From Tissierella praeacuta DSM 18095 (lineage in GTDB: Bacteria; Bacillota; Clostridia; Tissierellales; Tissierellaceae), in the NCBI RefSeq assembly GCF_900128955.1, contig NZ_FQTY01000003.1, positions 207,373 to 271,372 on the forward strand: DNA of 64,000 nucleotides, read 5' to 3'. The notes under the pieces are model-generated. The model had not been told where the DNA came from and ran no database searches. It worked only from the letters and a program-made list of their open reading frames with translations. Shown one piece after another: positions 24,627 to 35,123 of this stretch. The position numbers and the translations under genes were made by a program. The stretch's first letter is position 1, and each line of letters begins with the position of its first letter.

Positions 24627-26027
24627 TTAAACTGCTGTTTTTTCCTTATTATGTTCTATTATTGAATCACCTACAAGATATACATTTCCAGCACCCATCG
24701 TTAGGATAATATCGTTTTCCTTAGCATTATTTAATAAATAATCTTCTACTTCTTCAAATGATCCAAGGTAAACAGCATCAGAACCATTGTTAAATATAGC
24801 ATTTGCCAAATCTTTAGAATGAATTAGTCCATTATCTATTTCTCTAGCAGCATAAATATCTGTAATTATAACTTTATCTGCTTCAGTAAAGGATTCTGCA
24901 AAATTATCTAATAGAAGTTTAGTTCTAGTATAGGTATGTGGTTGGAATACACAATAAATATCTCCAGTTGTAGAATTCTTTAAGGCATTTAATGTAGCAC
25001 GGATTTCTGTTGGGTGATGTGCATAGTCATCAATGATTTTTACACCTTTATAGTATCCCTTCAATTCCAATCTTCTATGAACACCAGTATAAATTGAGAT
25101 ATTTTTTTGAATTTCTTCCATAGAAATACCATAAATATGAGCTGCAACAATACTAGCTAGAGAATTATATACATTATGAATACCCATAACATTTAATTTA
25201 ATAGAATGTAGTTCTCCATTAATCTTAAGAGTATAGGATGGATATCCTTCAGGAGAAAAGGTTATATTTTCTGCCTTATAATCTGGATTTCCAGTAATTC
25301 CAAAGGTAATTACTTTAGCCTTAGTGCTGGATATTATTTTTTGTGAGCTTATATCATCTATATTAATTAATAGATAGCTATTTTCATCAAGATTTTTACT
25401 ATATTGAATAAAGGTTTCTAGTATATGATCCATATTTCTAAAATAATCTAAATGATCTGCATCAACATTTAAAATTATAGCCATTGTAGGAAAATATTTT
25501 AGTATATTTCCTTTATACTCGCAGGCTTCTGTAAGTATATAATCCTTAGAACCTAATTTTACATTACCACCAATCTCATCTAATTGTCCACCTAAAAGAA
25601 TAGTGGGATTTAAAGTAGAACGATTTAATATAGTAGATAACATACTAGTGGTAGTAGTCTTTCCATGGGTTCCAGATACTGCTATAGAGTTTTTATAGTT
25701 CTTCATTAAAGCACCTAGAAATGTTGCTCTATCAATTACAGGAATATTAAGGGAAAATGCTTTTACAAGCTCTTCATTATCCTTTGATATTGCGTCTGTG
25801 TATATTACTAAATCAGCACCATCCACATTACTTGGTCTATGGTTTATGTAAATCTTGGCTCCTAAGTTTTTTAATCTTTCAATTATAGAACTATCTTTTG
25901 TATCAGAGCCAGTTACAATATATCCTTCAGATAGTAATATCTCAGCCAAACCACTCATAGATATACCACCAATTCCAATAAAATGAACCCTAGGATATTT
26001 ATTATCAGTTATGCAAAAGTCGAACAT
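24627..26027 (-). CDS. murC: UDP-N-acetylmuramate--L-alanine ligase
   Basis: Adds L-Ala to UDP-MurNAc, the first step of the peptidoglycan stem peptide; cytosolic. N-terminal Rossmann motif VHFIGIGGISMSGLAEIL, ATP-binding loop VSGTHGKTTTTSML near 113-126, central ligase motifs (LTEACEYKGN, NVDADHLDYF, DDYAHHPTEI) and C-terminal FQPHTYTRTK. 466 residues, normal length. AGGAGG precedes the ATG. It stands alone, away from any mur cluster, and is divergent from spoVG. The 273-base spacer between them is AT-rich and holds the spoVG promoter. Confidence 0.97.
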   Translation of the reverse strand: MFDFCITDNKYPRVHFIGIGGISMSGLAEILLSEGYIVTGSDTKDSSIIERLKNLGAKIYINHRPSNVDGADLVIYTDAISKDNEELVKAFSLNIPVIDRATFLGALMKNYKNSIAVSGTHGKTTTTSMLSTILNRSTLNPTILLGGQLDEIGGNVKLGSKDYILTEACEYKGNILKYFPTMAIILNVDADHLDYFRNMDHILETFIQYSKNLDENSYLLINIDDISSQKIISSTKAKVITFGITGNPDYKAENITFSPEGYPSYTLKINGELHSIKLNVMGIHNVYNSLASIVAAHIYGISMEEIQKNISIYTGVHRRLELKGYYKGVKIIDDYAHHPTEIRATLNALKNSTTGDIYCVFQPHTYTRTKLLLDNFAESFTEADKVIITDIYAAREIDNGLIHSKDLANAIFNNGSDAVYLGSFEEVEDYLLNNAKENDIILTMGAGNVYLVGDSIIEHNKEKTAV

Positions 26028-26224
26028 AAGCTTTCCTCCTAAATAAAAAATTACTTTCTCTAATTATTATTACCATATTATATATTAATATTATCTTATT
26101 CTAATAGTATTAAATTGTCACTGATAGATTATATCATAATGGGAAAATATTTAAAGATAAATTTGTATATTATGTAAAGTTTATAAGAAATTAATAAAAA
26201 AAGTAAAAAAAATTCCAAAAAAAG

Positions 26225-26252
26225 AAGGAGTTTTTGATTTTTTATAGAATAT
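26225..26252 (+). promoter_or_regulatory. Sigma-H-type promoter of spoVG
   Basis: AAGGAGTTT... (AGGA at 26226-26229), 17 bases, ATAGAATAT (GAAT at 26247-26250). This fits the sigma-H consensus (RNAGGAWWW / RNNGAATWW). spoVG is a classic sigma-H gene in Bacillus. Confidence 0.75.
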
Positions 26253-26300
26253 AAAGAATATTCAATAGTTTTTGCGACTTAAAAAAAGGGGGCTTAATGG

Positions 26301-26564
26301 ATGAATATTACAGATGTAAGGTTGAGAAAGATTTCAGAAGAAGGAAAGATGAAGGCAATAGTATCTGTTACTTTTGATGAAGAATTTGTAGTTCATGACA
26401 TCAAAATAATTGAAGGTCAAAATGGGTTATTTGTTGCCATGCCAAGTAGAAAAATGGCAGATGGAGAATTTAGAGATATAGCCCATCCCATTAATGCTGA
26501 AACTAGGCAAAAGATTCAGGATGCAATTTTTAAAGAATATGAGAAAGTATTAGCTACAGAATAA
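26301..26564 (+). CDS. spoVG: Septation/sporulation regulator SpoVG
   Basis: Small nucleic-acid-binding regulator involved in asymmetric septation and spore cortex formation. 87 residues, full family: [29 protein letters not shown] and the signature [20 protein letters not shown]. It is preceded by a sigma-H-type promoter and closed by its own terminator, then followed by glmU as in Bacillus. The start ATG at 26301 is preceded by AAAGGGGGC. Confidence 0.97.
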   Translation: MNITDVRLRKISEEGKMKAIVSVTFDEEFVVHDIKIIEGQNGLFVAMPSRKMADGEFRDIAHPINAETRQKIQDAIFKEYEKVLATE

Positions 26565-26588
26565 AAAGAGCCAAAAGGCTCTTTTTTC
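26564..26588 (+). terminator. Terminator of spoVG
   Basis: AAAAGAGCC (26564-26572), AAAA loop, GGCTCTTTT (26577-26585) and Ts. It begins in the stop codon. Confidence 0.92.
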
Positions 26589-26693
26589 CATTATAATATA
26601 AATTATATAAATTTTATGGATTTTAGTGTAGACTTATATGGGAAATGGGTTAAAATATTATTTGATAGATAATTTAGATTGAGGTGTAAAAAA

Positions 26694-28073
26694 ATGAATA
26701 TTTCTGTTATATTGGCAGCAGGTGAAGGAACAAGAATGAAATCGAAGATTCCTAAAGTACTACATGAGGTTTGTGGAAAACCTATATTAGAATATGTAAT
26801 AAATGCTAGCAAAGGTGCATCAGTGGAAAAGAATGTAGTTATCGTAGGCCATGGAGGGGATATAGTTAGAGAATATTTCAAAGAAGAGCCTATAATATTC
26901 AAGACTCAACCTATTGGTGACGATGTTCCATATGGGACTGGTTTTGCTGTGATGCAGGCAATGGAGGATATAGATGACAGCAGTACTGTAGTTATATTAT
27001 ATGGGGATACGCCCCTTATTACAGAGTCAACTATAGATGAGTTAATTAATTATCATAGTAAAAATCAATTCAAGGCAACAGTACTTACTGCTATTTTAGA
27101 TGATCCTACAGGATACGGCAGGATTATAAGAGAAGATACTGGAGATATACTTAAAATTGTAGAACAAAAAGATGCTTCAGAGGAAGAAAAGAAAATAAAA
27201 GAAATTAATTCGGGTATATATTGCTTTGATGGTAAGCTGCTTAAATATGCTTTAGGTAAGATTGATAATAATAATGCTCAAAATGAATATTATGTTACAG
27301 ATGTTATAGGTATACTAAAAGAAGAAGGGCATAAGGTTGGAGCTTATATTATTGAAAATTCCACTGAGATACATGGTGTTAACTCTAGGGTACAATTAGC
27401 ATTTAGTGAGGAAGTTATGAGAAAAAGGATTAGTGAGTATCATATGGTAAATGGTGTTACTATAATAAATCCTGATAATACTTATATTGAAGATGGAGTT
27501 AAGATCGGTAGAGATACTATTATTTATCCAGGAGTAAGTTTAGAAGGAAATACTGAAATAGGAGAAGATTGTATTATTGGAAGCAATTCTAGGATAGTAG
27601 AGAGTATGATTCATAATAATGTTAGTATTGAATCTTCAACTATTGAAAATAGTGTTGTGGGAGAAAATACTCATATAGGTCCTTATGCTCATCTTAGACC
27701 TAATAGTAATATTGGGAAAAATGCTAAGATTGGTAATTTTGTTGAGGTTAAGAATTCAACCCTTAAGGATAATACAAAAGCTAGCCATTTGGCATATATA
27801 GGAGATGCAGATATTGGGCATGATGTAAATATAGGTTGTGGTGTTGTATTTGTAAATTACAATGGTAAGGAGAAGTTTAGGACAACTGTAGGAGATAATG
27901 CTTTTGTTGGCAGTAACTCAAATTTAGTAGCACCAGTCAATGTGGAATCATGGGGATATGTAGCAGCAGGTTCTACTATAACTAAAGAAGTACCAGAGGG
28001 TACATTATCTATAGCAAGGGCAGAGCAAAAGAATATAGAAGGTTGGGTAGAAAGAAAAGGTTATAAAAAATAA
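26694..28073 (+). CDS. glmU: Bifunctional GlmU (N-acetylglucosamine-1-P uridyltransferase / glucosamine-1-P acetyltransferase)
   Basis: Makes UDP-GlcNAc for peptidoglycan and wall polymers. An N-terminal nucleotidyltransferase domain has LAAGEGTRMKS at 7-17 and GDTPLI. The C-terminal part is a left-handed beta-helix of hexapeptide repeats with the acetyltransferase motif PYAHLRPNSNIG and NYNGKEKFRTTVGDNAFVGSNSNL. ATG 26694 has GAGGTG upstream, giving 459 residues. Its product feeds murC-type reactions, and it lies upstream of prs as in Bacillus. Confidence 0.97.
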   Translation: MNISVILAAGEGTRMKSKIPKVLHEVCGKPILEYVINASKGASVEKNVVIVGHGGDIVREYFKEEPIIFKTQPIGDDVPYGTGFAVMQAMEDIDDSSTVVILYGDTPLITESTIDELINYHSKNQFKATVLTAILDDPTGYGRIIREDTGDILKIVEQKDASEEEKKIKEINSGIYCFDGKLLKYALGKIDNNNAQNEYYVTDVIGILKEEGHKVGAYIIENSTEIHGVNSRVQLAFSEEVMRKRISEYHMVNGVTIINPDNTYIEDGVKIGRDTIIYPGVSLEGNTEIGEDCIIGSNSRIVESMIHNNVSIESSTIENSVVGENTHIGPYAHLRPNSNIGKNAKIGNFVEVKNSTLKDNTKASHLAYIGDADIGHDVNIGCGVVFVNYNGKEKFRTTVGDNAFVGSNSNLVAPVNVESWGYVAAGSTITKEVPEGTLSIARAEQKNIEGWVERKGYKK

Positions 28074-28101
28074 TAAATATACTTAGGAGGAATATATAAA
28101 A

Positions 28102-29049
28102 ATGAATTTATGCATGGGTGGAAAAAAAGTATTTTCAGGTAATGCAAATAGAGAATTGGCTGAGAAAATTTGTAAGGAATTGGATATACCTCTTGGAACA
28201 TGTGATGTTAGTCAATTTAGTGATGGAGAAATAAATGTAAACATTAGTGAAACAGTTAGGGGTATAGATGTTTATATAGTACAGCCAACCTGTACACCTG
28301 TAAATGATAATCTTATGGAAACTTTAATACTTATAGATGCAGTAAAAAGAGCATCAGCAGGAAGAGTTAATGCTGTAATTCCATACTATGGTTATGCTAG
28401 ACAAGATAGAAAAACCAAGGCGAGAGAGCCAATAACAGCAAAGTTAGTGGCAAACTTATTTACTACGGCTGGTGCTGATAGAGTAATAAGTATGGATTTA
28501 CATGCTGCACAAATTCAGGGATATTTTGATATACCAGTTGACCATCTTTCAGGAGTTCCCATATTGGCGGAGTATTTCAAAGATATTGTAGATGAGGAAA
28601 CCGTTGTAGTTTCTCCTGACTTAGGTGGTGTAACCAGGGCTAGATCCTTTGCTAATCTTTTAGATCTTCCTATAGCTATAATTGAAAAAAGAAGACCAAA
28701 AGCAAATGTTTCAGAGGTCATGAATGTTATAGGGGATATTGAGGGTAAAAATGTAATATTGATTGATGATATTATTGATACAGCAGGAACTATAACGAAA
28801 GCAGCTAGTGTACTGAAGAACTTTGGTGCAAAGAAAGTTTACGGATGTGCCACTCATGGAGTATTATCAGGTCCAGCTATAGAAAGAATAAGAGATTCTG
28901 AGTTGGAGAAATTCATTATTACAGATACAATACCTATTCCAGAAGAGAAGAAAATTGATAAAATAGAAATGGTATCTGTTGCACCATTATTTGCGGAGGC
29001 TATAAGAAGGATTCACGATAATGAGTCTGTAAGCAAGTTATTTGAATAG
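28102..29049 (+). CDS. prs: Ribose-phosphate pyrophosphokinase
   Basis: Makes PRPP from ribose-5-P and ATP, the substrate of xpt and hpt in this window. Motifs: [60 protein letters not shown], and the PRPP-binding loop [13 protein letters not shown]. 315 residues, normal. TAGGAGG precedes the ATG. 28 bases after glmU, so probably one transcript. Confidence 0.97.
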   Translation: MNLCMGGKKVFSGNANRELAEKICKELDIPLGTCDVSQFSDGEINVNISETVRGIDVYIVQPTCTPVNDNLMETLILIDAVKRASAGRVNAVIPYYGYARQDRKTKAREPITAKLVANLFTTAGADRVISMDLHAAQIQGYFDIPVDHLSGVPILAEYFKDIVDEETVVVSPDLGGVTRARSFANLLDLPIAIIEKRRPKANVSEVMNVIGDIEGKNVILIDDIIDTAGTITKAASVLKNFGAKKVYGCATHGVLSGPAIERIRDSELEKFIITDTIPIPEEKKIDKIEMVSVAPLFAEAIRRIHDNESVSKLFE

Positions 29050-29069
29050 ATATAACAGGAGATGATTTT

Positions 29070-29651
29070 TTGTTTGTTGTAGTAGGTTTAGGAAATCCTG
29101 GAAAAGAATATACTAATACTAGGCATAATATAGGGTTTGATACTATAGATTTATTAGCAAGTAGAAATAATATTAAAATAAATAAAATTAAATTCAAATC
29201 TGTTTATGGAGAAGGAATTATAGGAAATGAAAAAGTTTTATTGGTTAAGCCTCAAACTTATATGAATAACAGTGGAATTACTGTTAGAGATATATATAAT
29301 TTTTACAAGGTACCAATTGAAAATATTATTGTGGTAGTTGATGATATTGATATTGATTTTGCTGCAGTAAGAATTAAAAGGAAGGGAAGTGCAGGCTCTC
29401 ATAATGGATTAAAATCTATAATATATTTATTGCAGAAAGATGATTTTCCTAGGGTTAAAATAGGCATTGGGAAAAAACATGAAGCTCAAGACTTAGCAAA
29501 TTTTGTTTTAAGTAGATTTTCAAAGTCAGAACGAGAAATTATTGAAGGTTCTATATTACTGGGAGCACAGTCAGTAGAAGCAATTATAAAATATGGTATA
29601 GATGAAGCTATGAATGAATTTAATACTAAAGGCAATAGAGCCCAGGATTAA
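29070..29651 (+). CDS. pth: Peptidyl-tRNA hydrolase
   Basis: Frees tRNA from prematurely released peptidyl-tRNA. Signatures: FVVVGLGNPGKEYTNTRHNIGFD (catalytic His in TRHN), KPQTYMNNSG, VVVDDIDIDF and KGSAGSHNGLKSI. 193 residues. It starts with TTG at 29070, about 7 bases after AGGAGATG; no ATG fits. In Bacillus the small RNA-polymerase-binding gene fin follows here, but only 35 bases separate pth from mfd in this genome. Confidence 0.96.
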   Translation: MFVVVGLGNPGKEYTNTRHNIGFDTIDLLASRNNIKINKIKFKSVYGEGIIGNEKVLLVKPQTYMNNSGITVRDIYNFYKVPIENIIVVVDDIDIDFAAVRIKRKGSAGSHNGLKSIIYLLQKDDFPRVKIGIGKKHEAQDLANFVLSRFSKSEREIIEGSILLGAQSVEAIIKYGIDEAMNEFNTKGNRAQD

Positions 29652-29660
29652 ACCTGGGCT
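29639..29660 (+). terminator. Weak hairpin between pth and mfd
   Basis: AGCCCAGG / CCTGGGCT (8 bp) starts inside the pth end. The tail is poor in T, so it may be a partial attenuator or RNA-stability element rather than a full stop. Confidence 0.4.
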
Positions 29661-29686
29661 ATGGTCTTTTCTAAAGGAGTGAGGAT

Positions 29687-32600
29687 ATGCCCAATTTTTT
29701 AATAGATACATTGGATAATTTAGATGCCTATAATAAACTAAAGAAAGATATAGAAAAGAAAAACAGTCCTATTGCTACTTATGGTATCATTGATGAAAGC
29801 ATAGGGCATATTCTTTATGCTCTAAAGGAGCATACTAAAAGGCAAATACTAATAATAAGTTATAATGAAATAAGAAGTAGAAGAATTTATGAAGATTTGA
29901 AGAATTTAGGTAATGACAATGTATTTTTGCTTCCAAAAAGAGAATTATTGTTTTATGAAGTAGACGCATTCAGTTATGAGAATACTAATGAAAGACTTGG
30001 GATTGTATCTAGGCTTGTAGAAGGAGAAGATTTATTACTTGTTACTTCTATAGAGGCCATGTTTCATAAATTAATGTCTAAAGAAATATTTAAATTATAT
30101 TCACAAGATATAAAGATAGGTGAAGAAATAGATTTAAATAATTTAATAAAGACATTATTGGATGGTGGATATGAGAGAGTAAATATGATTGAAGGTATAG
30201 GGCAGTTTAGTATAAGAGGAGGAATAGTAGATTTCTTTCCAGCATATAGTGGAAATCCTATTAGGATTGAACTGTTTGATGAAGAAATAGATTCCATAAG
30301 AACTTTTGATATTACTAATCAAAGATCTATTGAGGCTTTAGACAGGACTTTTATTTTTCCGGTAAAGGAAAATTTAATATTAGATAAATATAGAGAAAGT
30401 ATAATTGAAAGTTTAAATAAGGATTTAAGTAAGGCTTTATCTAAGTCTAAAATTAGCATAATAGAAAAAGAAAATTTAGAAAATAAATTCAATAAATATA
30501 AAGAATATTTAACTGAAAAATTATTTATATCCAATATGGATATGGTTGTACCATATATACCAAAAGAATATTTAACATCCATTATTAGTTACTTAAAAGA
30601 AGATGCTTTAATTTATATAGATGAACCTAAGAGGATAGAAGAAAGAGTAAAGAATGTAGAATATGATTTTAACTTAAAATTTACAGATCTTTATGAAGTT
30701 GGAGAGGTATTACCTTTACATTCTAATATTCTTTATAAATATGATGAATTACTGGAGGAAATAAAGAAAAAGACATGCATTACGAATAGTGCACTTTTGA
30801 GTGGAGATAGTGGATGGAATTCTAAATCTATTTATAAATTTTCTATAAAGGGAATGCAATCTTATCATAATAAGATGGATGTTTTAAAAGAGGATATTAA
30901 TCATTTTAAATATAGAGGATATAAGATTATTATACTTTCAGGAACAGAAGAAAGAGGCAGAAGGCTTCATAAAATGTTATTAGATATGGATATAGAAGCT
31001 AATTATATGGCTGATAAATATGCTGAGATTAAATCTTCTCAAGTGTTTATTACATCAGGTAGTATTCACGGAGGTTTTGAATATCCAGACTTAAAGTTAA
31101 TTGTAATTAGTGATAAGGAAATATTTGGTGCAGGAAAGAAAAAAATAGGAAAGTTAAGAAAGAAAGATCCTAGTAAATCTATTAGTTTTTCAGACTTAAA
31201 TATCGGTGATTATGTAGTACATGAAAATCATGGAATTGGTAGATATGAAGGTGTAGAGCAATTAAATATTCAAGGCATAAAGAAGGACTATTTGACTATA
31301 AGGTATAAAGGTGAAGATAAATTATATGTGCCTATAGATCAAATGCATTTAATTCAGAAATATATAGGTTCTGATAGTATAAAACCAAAGGTAAACAAAT
31401 TATCAAGTGCAGAATGGGCAAGAACCAAAGAGAAGGCTAAAAAAGCTGTGGAGGAAATGGCTCATGAATTGCTAGAGCTATATGCAAAGAGAGAAAGCTA
31501 TAAAGGTTTTGTTTTTTCTAAAGATGGTGAGTGGCAGCGACAATTTGAAGACTTGTTTCCTTATGAGGAAACAGAGGGACAAATTAGAAGTATTATAGAA
31601 ATTAAAAATGATATGGAAAGACCTAAACCAATGGATAGGCTTCTTTGTGGTGATGTGGGTTATGGTAAAACAGAAGTAGCTTTGAGGGCAGCTTTCAAGG
31701 CTGTTATGGATGGAAAGCAGGTTGCTTTTTTAGTACCTACAACTATTCTTGCTCAGCAACATTATAATACTATAATGGAGAGATTTGCTGGCTTTCCAAT
31801 TAAAATAGCCACCCTTAGCAGATTTAGGAGTAAATCAGAACAAAAACTAGCAATTGATAATATTAGAAGAGGATTAGTTGATATTGTAGTTGGTACACAC
31901 AGGCTGTTATCTAAGGATGTTTCTTTTAATGATTTGGGATTATTGATTATAGATGAAGAGCAGAGATTTGGTGTAAAACATAAGGAAGCTCTTAAAAAAT
32001 TTAAGGAAACAGTAGATGTATTAACCCTTACTGCTACACCAATACCTAGAACACTTCATATGTCTTTATCTGGTATTAGAGATATGTCCGTAATAGAAGA
32101 TCCACCTGAAGAAAGGTATCCTGTACAAACCTATGTTGTAGAATTTAATGAGCAAATGATTAGAGATGCTATTTTAAAAGAGCTAGGTCGCGGAGGACAG
32201 GTTTATTTTGTATATAATAGAGTTGAAACTATAGAAAAGATTACTTCTATGCTTAGAAAATTAGTACCAGAGGCAAGGTTTGGTGTAGGACATGGACAGA
32301 TGGGTGAAAGAGAACTGGAGAAGGTTATGGTAAGCTTTTTGGAAAAAGAGATAGATGTTTTAGTATGTACTACTATTATTGAAACAGGTCTTGATATTCC
32401 AAATGTTAATACTATAATAATCCATGATGCTGATAAAATGGGTTTATCACAATTGTACCAGCTTAAAGGCAGAGTAGGAAGATCCAATAGAATAGCCTAT
32501 GGGTATTTTGTTTATGAGAAAAATAAAGTTTTATCAGAGGTAGCTGAAAAAAGACTTAGAGCTATAAAGGAATTTACAGAATTTGGCTCAGGATTTAAAA

Positions 32601-33205
32601 TTGCCATGAGAGATTTAGAAATAAGAGGTGCAGGAAATCTCTTGGGATTAGAACAACATGGGCATATTGAAGCCATAGGATATGATCTATATGTAAAGTT
32701 TTTAAATGAGGCTATTAGAAGGTTAAAGGGCGAAAAAATTGAAGAACATATTGATACTACAATAGACATTAAAGTTGATGGATATATTAAACAAAGATAT
32801 ATAGAAGATGAGGAACAAAAAATAGAAGTATATAAAAAGATTGCCTCCATTTCCAGTAAAAATGATTATGGAGAGTTATTAGATGAGCTAATTGATAGGT
32901 TTGGTGATTTGCCTAAGGAAGTAGAAAATCTAATGAATATTTCCTATATTAGATATTTATGCAGTAAAAATAATATTAGAAATATTACTGAAGTAGGTAA
33001 GGAAGTTATTTTAGAGTTTGAATCTACAAATAATTTATCTGCAGAATTGTTACATTTCTTATCTACAGAATATGGCAGGAGACTATCTTTTGATTTATCT
33101 ATGGAACCCTCCTTTAAATTTAGGGTAAAAAATAATGTGTTGGAAGAACTAGAAGTTCTTGTAGAAAAAATTAATGGTTTTAATCATGGACAAAATAATA
33201 TATAA
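29687..33205 (+). CDS. mfd: Transcription-repair coupling factor
   Basis: Removes RNA polymerase stalled at lesions and recruits UvrA. A UvrB-like N-terminal module (about 1-340), then the RNA-polymerase-interaction domain (IGDYVVHENHGIGRYEGVEQ, about 505-525), then an SF2 translocase with Walker A GDVGYGKT (about 655-662), DEEQ box (about 756-759), TATPIPRTLHMSL and the motif VI/TRG region QLKGRVGRSNR, and a C-terminal D7 domain. 1172 residues, full length. GGAGTGAGG precedes the ATG. Confidence 0.97.
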   Translation: MPNFLIDTLDNLDAYNKLKKDIEKKNSPIATYGIIDESIGHILYALKEHTKRQILIISYNEIRSRRIYEDLKNLGNDNVFLLPKRELLFYEVDAFSYENTNERLGIVSRLVEGEDLLLVTSIEAMFHKLMSKEIFKLYSQDIKIGEEIDLNNLIKTLLDGGYERVNMIEGIGQFSIRGGIVDFFPAYSGNPIRIELFDEEIDSIRTFDITNQRSIEALDRTFIFPVKENLILDKYRESIIESLNKDLSKALSKSKISIIEKENLENKFNKYKEYLTEKLFISNMDMVVPYIPKEYLTSIISYLKEDALIYIDEPKRIEERVKNVEYDFNLKFTDLYEVGEVLPLHSNILYKYDELLEEIKKKTCITNSALLSGDSGWNSKSIYKFSIKGMQSYHNKMDVLKEDINHFKYRGYKIIILSGTEERGRRLHKMLLDMDIEANYMADKYAEIKSSQVFITSGSIHGGFEYPDLKLIVISDKEIFGAGKKKIGKLRKKDPSKSISFSDLNIGDYVVHENHGIGRYEGVEQLNIQGIKKDYLTIRYKGEDKLYVPIDQMHLIQKYIGSDSIKPKVNKLSSAEWARTKEKAKKAVEEMAHELLELYAKRESYKGFVFSKDGEWQRQFEDLFPYEETEGQIRSIIEIKNDMERPKPMDRLLCGDVGYGKTEVALRAAFKAVMDGKQVAFLVPTTILAQQHYNTIMERFAGFPIKIATLSRFRSKSEQKLAIDNIRRGLVDIVVGTHRLLSKDVSFNDLGLLIIDEEQRFGVKHKEALKKFKETVDVLTLTATPIPRTLHMSLSGIRDMSVIEDPPEERYPVQTYVVEFNEQMIRDAILKELGRGGQVYFVYNRVETIEKITSMLRKLVPEARFGVGHGQMGERELEKVMVSFLEKEIDVLVCTTIIETGLDIPNVNTIIIHDADKMGLSQLYQLKGRVGRSNRIAYGYFVYEKNKVLSEVAEKRLRAIKEFTEFGSGFKIAMRDLEIRGAGNLLGLEQHGHIEAIGYDLYVKFLNEAIRRLKGEKIEEHIDTTIDIKVDGYIKQRYIEDEEQKIEVYKKIASISSKNDYGELLDELIDRFGDLPKEVENLMNISYIRYLCSKNNIRNITEVGKEVILEFESTNNLSAELLHFLSTEYGRRLSFDLSMEPSFKFRVKNNVLEELEVLVEKINGFNHGQNNI

Positions 33206-33247
33206 TAGAGATAGATTTAATAAATAGATTTAGAGAGGATGTTATTA

Positions 33248-34198
33248 TTGAATAGAATAAGTTATAGAAGATTTGCAATAATAGGGATATTATTAGCACT
33301 TGTTTTTACTATAAGTGGATGTACAGGTAATAAAGAAGATATTATTGCAAAAGTAAATGGAGAGAATATAACAACAGAAGAATTTGAAAGTGATTTTCAA
33401 GTATTTAAAAGAATTTCTGAGCAACAACTTGGGGAAGATGCTCTAACTCAAGTAGGAGAAGATGGAAAAACTTTAGAGGAAGAACTTAAACAAAAGATTG
33501 TTGAAAAGCTGATTATGGAAAGACTTATAGAAAAAGAAGCTAAAAAAATTAATATTGAAATTGCCTCAGAAGAAACTAAGGAACAGATGGAAGAATATAT
33601 TAATGTAATTGGCGGACAAGAAAAATTTGATGAGTTTTTAAATAATAGTCATATATCTAGAGAATTTTTTGAAGAAAATTTAAGAAAAGAATTATTATTT
33701 AATAAATATAGAGAAGCTTTTTTAAATGATACTGCAATAAATGAAAAAGAAATAAAAAATTATTTTGAAAATAATAAGGAAGAATTAGTTGTAGTTAAGG
33801 CATCTCATATATTGGTAAAAACAGAAGAAGAAGGTAAAAAAGTATTAAAAAAGATTAAGGCAGGAGAAGATTTTGCAAAACTTGCTAATGAGGTATCAAT
33901 TGATAAGACTTCTGCTATACAAGGTGGAAATCTAGGATACTTTGCTAAGGGAAACATGATAGCAGAATTTGAAGAAGCTGCCTTTGCATTGAATCCTGGT
34001 GAGGTTAGCGATCTAATTCATACTGAAGTAGGTTATCATATAATTAAAGTAGAAGATAAGAAGGATACTTATGAAGCTTTAAAAGATGATATAGTTATGG
34101 TGCTGAAAGAAGATAAATATGTAGAAAAAATTAAAAAGTTAAGAGATGAAGCTAAGGTTAAGATATTTTTAGATAATAAGGCTAATAATACCAAATAA
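33248..34198 (+). CDS. prsA: PrsA-like foldase, peptidyl-prolyl isomerase lipoprotein
   Basis: Extracytoplasmic chaperone/PPIase. Lipoprotein signal with lipobox ISGC ([12 protein letters not shown]), an N-terminal SurA-like helical part with long Glu/Lys helices, then a parvulin domain [18 protein letters not shown]... to [21 protein letters not shown] and [11 protein letters not shown] choose TTG 33248 because GAGAGGATG is correctly spaced from it; ATG 33239 lies only one base from that site. Product 316 residues. Bacillus has a related gene (yacD) a little further along the same conserved gene order. Confidence 0.88.
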   Translation: MNRISYRRFAIIGILLALVFTISGCTGNKEDIIAKVNGENITTEEFESDFQVFKRISEQQLGEDALTQVGEDGKTLEEELKQKIVEKLIMERLIEKEAKKINIEIASEETKEQMEEYINVIGGQEKFDEFLNNSHISREFFEENLRKELLFNKYREAFLNDTAINEKEIKNYFENNKEELVVVKASHILVKTEEEGKKVLKKIKAGEDFAKLANEVSIDKTSAIQGGNLGYFAKGNMIAEFEEAAFALNPGEVSDLIHTEVGYHIIKVEDKKDTYEALKDDIVMVLKEDKYVEKIKKLRDEAKVKIFLDNKANNTK

Positions 34199-34252
34199 AA
34201 AATAGATCCGTGAAGATGTTATTAATGTAAACATTTTTACGGATTTATTTTA
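34199..34252 (+). terminator. Terminator of prsA
   Basis: ATCCGT (34206-34211) pairs with ACGGAT (34239-34244), extended by AAATA/TATTT outside. A T-rich tail follows. Confidence 0.7.
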
Positions 34253-34343
34253 TAATAATTAGAAAAGTCTCCCTTCTATATTTTTACATAAGGAATTTTA
34301 TATTAGTGCTAAAGCAACTGTTTCTAATGTAAGTTTAGAAGTT

Positions 34344-34396
34344 TAGGTTAATTACTTTAGGTACTTTAAGTTAATTAATGTAAATACATTAACCTA
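34344..34396 (+). promoter_or_regulatory. Nested inverted repeats upstream of spoVT
   Basis: TTAATGTA-AA-TACATTAA (34375-34392) and TAGGTTAAT (34344-34352) / ATTAACCTA (34388-34396) share bases, so the two stems exclude each other. They lie 80-130 bases before the spoVT start. Function unknown; could be an operator or a structured leader. Confidence 0.4.
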
Positions 34397-34475
34397 ATCT
34401 TTGAAGGATGTATAAAATTTTCCTTTTAGTTAAATAATAATCTCACTACACAATTATTGTTATAGGAGGTCAACA

Positions 34476-35027
34476 ATGAAAGCTACAGGAATTGTTAGAA
34501 GAATAGATGAATTAGGCAGAGTTGTAATTCCTAAAGAAATCAGAAGAACACTTAGGATTAGAGAAGGAGATCCTTTGGAGATATTCACTGATAGAGAAGG
34601 TCAAGTAATCCTTAAAAAATATTCTCCTATTGGAGAGTTAAATGAATTTGCTCAGGAATATTGTGATTCTCTTCATGAAAGTACTAATCATACTGCCATG
34701 ATATCTGACAGAGATTTCATAATAGCTATATCTGGTGGATCTAAAAGAGAATATTTAGAAAAAAGAATAAGCCCAGAGTTAGAAAAATTAACAGAAGACA
34801 GGCGTACTTATTCAACAGGTAATGATAATAACCCAATGAAAATAACCTATGAAGATCCAAATCTAGAGGATTATACAGCTCAAGTGATTGCACCTATAAT
34901 TATGCAAGGAGACCCTATAGGTTCTGTAATATTAATATCAAAAGAACCAAATGCAGTTATGGGGGACTTGGAAATAAAGTTAACAGAAACAGCAGCAGGA
35001 TTTTTATCTAAGCAAATGGAAAATTAA
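34476..35027 (+). CDS. spoVT: Stage V sporulation protein T
   Basis: AbrB-family regulator of forespore genes. N-terminal AbrB/SpoVT swapped-hairpin domain MKATGIVRRIDELGRVVIPKEIRRTL (1-50) and a C-terminal GAF-like domain (about 55-183, HTAMISDRDFIIAISGG ... VILISKEP). 183 residues, family length. ATAGGAGGTC precedes the ATG. Located between mfd/prsA and a spoVB-like gene, as in Bacillus. Confidence 0.96.
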   Translation: MKATGIVRRIDELGRVVIPKEIRRTLRIREGDPLEIFTDREGQVILKKYSPIGELNEFAQEYCDSLHESTNHTAMISDRDFIIAISGGSKREYLEKRISPELEKLTEDRRTYSTGNDNNPMKITYEDPNLEDYTAQVIAPIIMQGDPIGSVILISKEPNAVMGDLEIKLTETAAGFLSKQMEN

Positions 35028-35028
35028 T

Positions 35029-35057
35029 AAACCTACCCTCAGGGTAGGTTTATCTTT
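35029..35057 (+). terminator. Terminator of spoVT
   Basis: AAACCTACCCT (35029-35039) / AGGGTAGGTTT (35041-35051) with a very short loop, followed by ATCTTTT. Confidence 0.88.
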
Positions 35058-35123
35058 TATTTGTATTAATTTTTTTAATTCAATGATATAATATAAAAGA
35101 TTATGTTTTAGGGGGAAAAATTA

